Assembly (NCBI GenBank): GCA_937899785.1
Contig: CALCCG010000003.1
Coordinates: forward strand, 1 to 64,000
Direction: 5' to 3'
Length of the DNA: 64,000 bases
From: an uncultured Erythrobacter sp.
GTDB taxonomy: Bacteria; Pseudomonadota; Alphaproteobacteria; Sphingomonadales; Sphingomonadaceae
The position numbers and the translations under genes were made by a program. Positions 60,282 through 64,000 of the stretch are shown one piece after another; within the stretch, counting starts at the first letter, position 1; each line of letters begins with the position of its first letter. Below the pieces are notes generated by a model. The model searched no databases, was not told the origin of the DNA, and saw nothing but the letters and a program-made list of their open reading frames with translations.

Positions 60282-61184
60282 CTAGACCGAAAGCGGAAAG
60301 GTGCGTGAGCAGAACGCGCAGTCGACTTCGATCACGCCAGCTTCGTTGCGCATCGCTTCCTGCTCGCCCGGCGGAAATCGGGCGAGCACGGATTCGTAAT
60401 AGTCCGCCGTGCAGCGACAACCGCGCGCAAGAGAGGCGCTGGACTGAATGCGGATTTCATCCTCTTCGTGAAACAGTCTCCAGACAATCCCTTCCATCGA
60501 AAGGCCGGGATCGAGCAGCTCCTCATGGCTGACCGTGCTTGATAGTGTTGCAACGTGTTCCCAATCGGGATGATCCATGCGCACATGAAGCCGCTCTCGC
60601 CCTTCTTCGCCATCCGCCAGATGTTGGACCAAAAAGCCGGCGGCAACGCGGGAGCCATTTCCCGCGCGGCTGGCCACGCGGATCAGGGTTGGCACTTGTT
60701 CAGATTGTGTGAAGTATTTTTCGCAGGCCTGCGCTAAAGTGTCGCCCTCAAGCGGAACAATACCCTGATAACGCTCGGTTACACCTGTGCCGCTATCGGT
60801 TTCGAAGGTTATCGTTAGATAACCTCTCCCAAACAGCGCTGGAAGCGATGGATTAGCGCCCAGGCCTGCTAAGGCCTCGTCATCAAAGTCCGCGTAGCCG
60901 CGCATCGACCCACCGCGAAAATCGCACACTAGCAAACGCACAACACCGTCCTGGGTTTGCGCCTGCATGGTCATCTGCGCATCCTGGCCCTTGAGCAGGC
61001 CGCCCATCAGCGCGCACAGGACCAATGCCTCCGCGACCAAATGCGTGATGGGTGCGGGGTAATCGTGCGCTGAAAGCACATCGTCGACCACCTTTTCGAG
61101 CCGCACTACACGGCCCCGCGCGTTGCGGTTGGGCAAGGTAAAGCTGAGCAGCGTGTCAGCATAGATCTCTGTCTTAGCGTCCAT
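60282..61184 (-). CDS. hslO: Hsp33 family redox chaperone
   Basis: LARGCRCTADYYESVLARFPPGEQEAM...VIEVDCAFCSRTF (CxC...CxxC); start set at MDAKTEIYADTLL. Confidence 0.93.
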   Translation of the reverse strand: MDAKTEIYADTLLSFTLPNRNARGRVVRLEKVVDDVLSAHDYPAPITHLVAEALVLCALMGGLLKGQDAQMTMQAQTQDGVVRLLVCDFRGGSMRGYADFDDEALAGLGANPSLPALFGRGYLTITFETDSGTGVTERYQGIVPLEGDTLAQACEKYFTQSEQVPTLIRVASRAGNGSRVAAGFLVQHLADGEEGRERLHVRMDHPDWEHVATLSSTVSHEELLDPGLSMEGIVWRLFHEEDEIRIQSSASLARGCRCTADYYESVLARFPPGEQEAMRNEAGVIEVDCAFCSRTFPLSV

Positions 61185-61239
61185 GCACACTATATGGGCA
61201 CGTCCAGAGCGGCTGTAAGCCCCGTTACGTCCAATTCGG

Positions 61240-62181
61240 TCAGCCGAGAAGGCCAAAGCACCACAAGAGAATCGACTTCTGCGCGTGAATTCGATTTTCC
61301 GCTTCGTGAAAAACCACGGAATGGGAGGATTCGAAAACCTCTTCGCTCACCTCTTCGCCCACATGTGCGGGTAGGCAGTGAAGGAACAAAGCGTCGGGTT
61401 TGGCCTCAGTCATGAGCGCGGCGTTCACCTGAAAGGGCTCCATTGCGACGCGCTTTTCATCCGCATCGGCCTGGCCCATCGAAATCCAGGTGTCGGTCAC
61501 CAGAACGTCAGCGTCGCGTGCGGCTTCGGCAGGGTCCTGGGTGAGCGTGACCCTCGCGCCGCCCGCGCGCGCCATCTCAACAAATTCTGCGTTGGGCTCA
61601 AACCCCGCTGGTGTCGCTACCCTCACGTTGAACTTCATCAAGCCCGCCGCTTCGAGAATCGAATGCAAGACGTTGTTACCATCCCCGAACCAAGCGAGCT
61701 CAAGGCCAGGCAGCGTCTTGCCATGCTCGATCACTGTCAGCAGGTCTGCCACAATTTGGCAGGGATGCGAACGGTTGGTGAGGCCGTTGATCACGGGCAC
61801 GCTGGCATGTCGAGCCATCTCCACGATCTTGGCGTGATCATCGGTGCGCAGCATGATCGCATCGACCATCCGGCTGAGAACGCGCGCTGTGTCCGCAATG
61901 GATTCGCCCCTACCAAGCTGACTTGAGCCAGCGTCCAGGATCAGAACCGATCCCCCAAGCTGGCGCATCGCCATGTCGAAGCTGACCCGCGTTCGGGTCG
62001 AATTCTTCTCAAACACCAAAGCCAGAACTCGGCCTGCTAAGGGCGAATCGGCGTCCGCGCAGCCCTTGGGCCAGTCGGCACGCGCAGCCTTGCGGTCAAT
62101 CGCATCGGCGATCATCGCGGCAATGGCATCGGCTCCGGCATCCTCGAGTTCGAGGAAGTGCTGCGTGGCGAGCGCGCTCAT
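61240..62181 (-). CDS. argF: Ornithine carbamoyltransferase
   Basis: [33 protein letters not shown]. Confidence 0.96.
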   Translation of the reverse strand: MSALATQHFLELEDAGADAIAAMIADAIDRKAARADWPKGCADADSPLAGRVLALVFEKNSTRTRVSFDMAMRQLGGSVLILDAGSSQLGRGESIADTARVLSRMVDAIMLRTDDHAKIVEMARHASVPVINGLTNRSHPCQIVADLLTVIEHGKTLPGLELAWFGDGNNVLHSILEAAGLMKFNVRVATPAGFEPNAEFVEMARAGGARVTLTQDPAEAARDADVLVTDTWISMGQADADEKRVAMEPFQVNAALMTEAKPDALFLHCLPAHVGEEVSEEVFESSHSVVFHEAENRIHAQKSILLWCFGLLG

Positions 62182-63377
62182 GCCTGCTCAGGCAGCTTGA
62201 AGCTAGCAGCCCCTGCGGATAGCTTGTCGAAGAATTCGTCAATCTCCGCATCGCCGATCACCAGCGGCGGGATCACACGCAGGGTCTGATCGCCCGCAGC
62301 GACGGTCAGCAATTGATGATTGTCGCGCAGGTGGACGAAGAAAGGCCGGCTTTCGACCTTCATCTTGATTCCCAGCATCAACCCTTTACCGCGTACCAGC
62401 TCAAACAGCTCGGGATAATTGCCGATAAACTGCTCAAGGCGCGCGCGCACACGCTCCCCTTTCTCGGTCACTTCGGCGAGGAAATCCTCGTTGGCGACCG
62501 CTTCCATAACCGCACTGCCCGCCGCCATCGCGAGCGGGTTGCCGCCATAGGTTGAGCCATGCGTGCCCAATGTCATGCCGCGCGCCGCCTTTTCAGTCGC
62601 CAGGCACGCGCCGAGCGGGAAGCCACCGCCCAGCCCCTTAGCCGAGGCGACAATATCGGGTTCAATGCCGTAATGCTCATAAGCGTAGAGCTTGCCCGTG
62701 CGGGCCATGCCGCATTGCACTTCATCGAGCACCAGCATTAGACCATGTTGGTCCGCGAGCGCGCGCAGGCCGTGCATGAATTCGGTCGAGGCGGGTCGGA
62801 TGCCGCCTTCGCCCTGGATCGGTTCGACCAGAAAGCCTGCTGTGTTCGGGCCAACCAGCGCCTTGGCCGCTTCCAGATCGTCAAACTCAGCGTACTTGAA
62901 CCCTTCGAGCAATGGTGAGAAGCCGTGGTGCATCTTGGTCTGGTTTGACGCGCTGATCGTTGCCATAGTGCGCCCGTGAAAGGCGTTGGCAAAGGTGATC
63001 ATCTCGGACCGATTGGCCGCACCCTCATCGCCTGCATTCTGGTGGTAAGCGCGCGCGCATTTGATTGCAGTCTCAACCGCCTCAGCTCCGGAATTCGTGA
63101 AGAAGACCGTGTCGGCAAAGGTATGATCCACCAGTTGTTGCGCCAGACGCTCACCCTGCGGGCTGCCGTAGAGGTTTGAGACGTGCATCAAAGTCTCGGC
63201 CTGCGTCTGGATCGCGTCGATCAGTCCGCGATGCGAATGACCCAGCAAATTCACGGCAATCCCGCTGGCAAAATCGAGATAGCGCGTGCCATCTTCATCG
63301 ATGAGGTGGCAATGATCGCCCTTCACGGGCCGGACTCCGCAACGCGGATAAGTGGGCATCAGCGGCGTGATCGACAT
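62178..63377 (-). CDS. argD: Acetylornithine aminotransferase family
   Basis: [60 protein letters not shown]; upstream of argF. Confidence 0.95.
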   Translation of the reverse strand: MSITPLMPTYPRCGVRPVKGDHCHLIDEDGTRYLDFASGIAVNLLGHSHRGLIDAIQTQAETLMHVSNLYGSPQGERLAQQLVDHTFADTVFFTNSGAEAVETAIKCARAYHQNAGDEGAANRSEMITFANAFHGRTMATISASNQTKMHHGFSPLLEGFKYAEFDDLEAAKALVGPNTAGFLVEPIQGEGGIRPASTEFMHGLRALADQHGLMLVLDEVQCGMARTGKLYAYEHYGIEPDIVASAKGLGGGFPLGACLATEKAARGMTLGTHGSTYGGNPLAMAAGSAVMEAVANEDFLAEVTEKGERVRARLEQFIGNYPELFELVRGKGLMLGIKMKVESRPFFVHLRDNHQLLTVAAGDQTLRVIPPLVIGDAEIDEFFDKLSAGAASFKLPEQA

Positions 63378-63511
63378 GGAAACAATCCCAGCAAAGTTGA
63401 GGCCTGCAAAGCCTTCTGCAAAAACAAATGGCGACCCATTTACGGGGTCGCCATCGTTTTAGATAAGGCCGCTCCCGCATTGGGTCAAACGGCGCATTAT
63501 GAACTCAGGAC

Positions 63512-63988
63512 TTATTCCTGCACAGGCACCAGATTGACAGCTGAGTATTTGCCTCGTCGGTCCACCTCAAGGTCAAACTCGTACCGCTCACCTTCATTGA
63601 TAGCCGTGAGACCAGAGCGCTCAACAGCACTGATGTGAACGAACGCGTCCGGCTGCCCGTCGTCGCGGACCAGAAACCCGAACCCCTTGGTTGAGTTAAA
63701 GAACTTGACCGTACCAGCCGCCTTTTCGCCGGTGAGTTCACGCTTTGGCGGGCCGGCCTGCTGCACAGCGATCACCTCACCCACAACCTGAAGGTCTTGG
63801 GCTGAGACTTTGCCGCCGCGGTCCACAAGGTTAAATTCAAGCTCTTGGCCTTCCGCCAGGCCTTCAAGCCCAGCGCGCTCAACCGCGCTAATGTGGACGA
63901 AAACGTCCTCACCGCCGGTCTCTTGCTGAATAAACCCAAAGCCCTTTTGGCCGTTGAAGAACTTCACCGTGCCTTTACCGGTACCCAC
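63512..63988 (-). CDS. Double cold-shock-domain protein (may extend past the window edge)
   Basis: Two CSDs: [35 protein letters not shown] and [38 protein letters not shown] start at 63988; the frame stays open to 64000. Confidence 0.93.
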   Translation of the reverse strand: MGTGKGTVKFFNGQKGFGFIQQETGGEDVFVHISAVERAGLEGLAEGQELEFNLVDRGGKVSAQDLQVVGEVIAVQQAGPPKRELTGEKAAGTVKFFNSTKGFGFLVRDDGQPDAFVHISAVERSGLTAINEGERYEFDLEVDRRGKYSAVNLVPVQE

Positions 63989-64000
63989 AACCTGAGCGGG

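Overview
This window is a gene-dense, GC-rich alphaproteobacterial chromosome segment. Gene content (CtrA, DivK, sphingolipid-type serine palmitoyltransferase with its ACP, DUF4167, GTA-type terminase) fits Sphingomonadales/Erythrobacteraceae; that placement is inference. It is mostly housekeeping: polA, scoAB, metK, lnt, prmC-prfA-hisS, ppa, lptB-rpoN, ctrA, trmB, maeB, mutS, gluQ, kynurenine genes, dksA, divK, acp-spt, queC, hslO-argF-argD and a double cold-shock protein. No rRNA, tRNA, CRISPR array or insertion sequence was recognised. The most notable feature is an apparent gene transfer agent (GTA) / prophage relic at about 52.8-55.8 kb. It has an intact large terminase, a portal gene with an in-frame TAG and a truncation, and a junction directly into the 3' end of what looks like a terminal DUF2793-type gene, behind a promoter carrying a perfect inverted repeat. 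Other observations: a malic enzyme whose only well-placed start appears to be ATC, a terminator-bounded small-RNA candidate at about 9.63-9.80 kb, a HAD-like lipoprotein translationally coupled between the two CoA-transferase subunit genes, a DUF305-LVIVD fusion, paired GANTC sites upstream of ctrA, and a 36-proline tract in an OmpA-family protein. All family assignments are from reading motifs; no database search was run.
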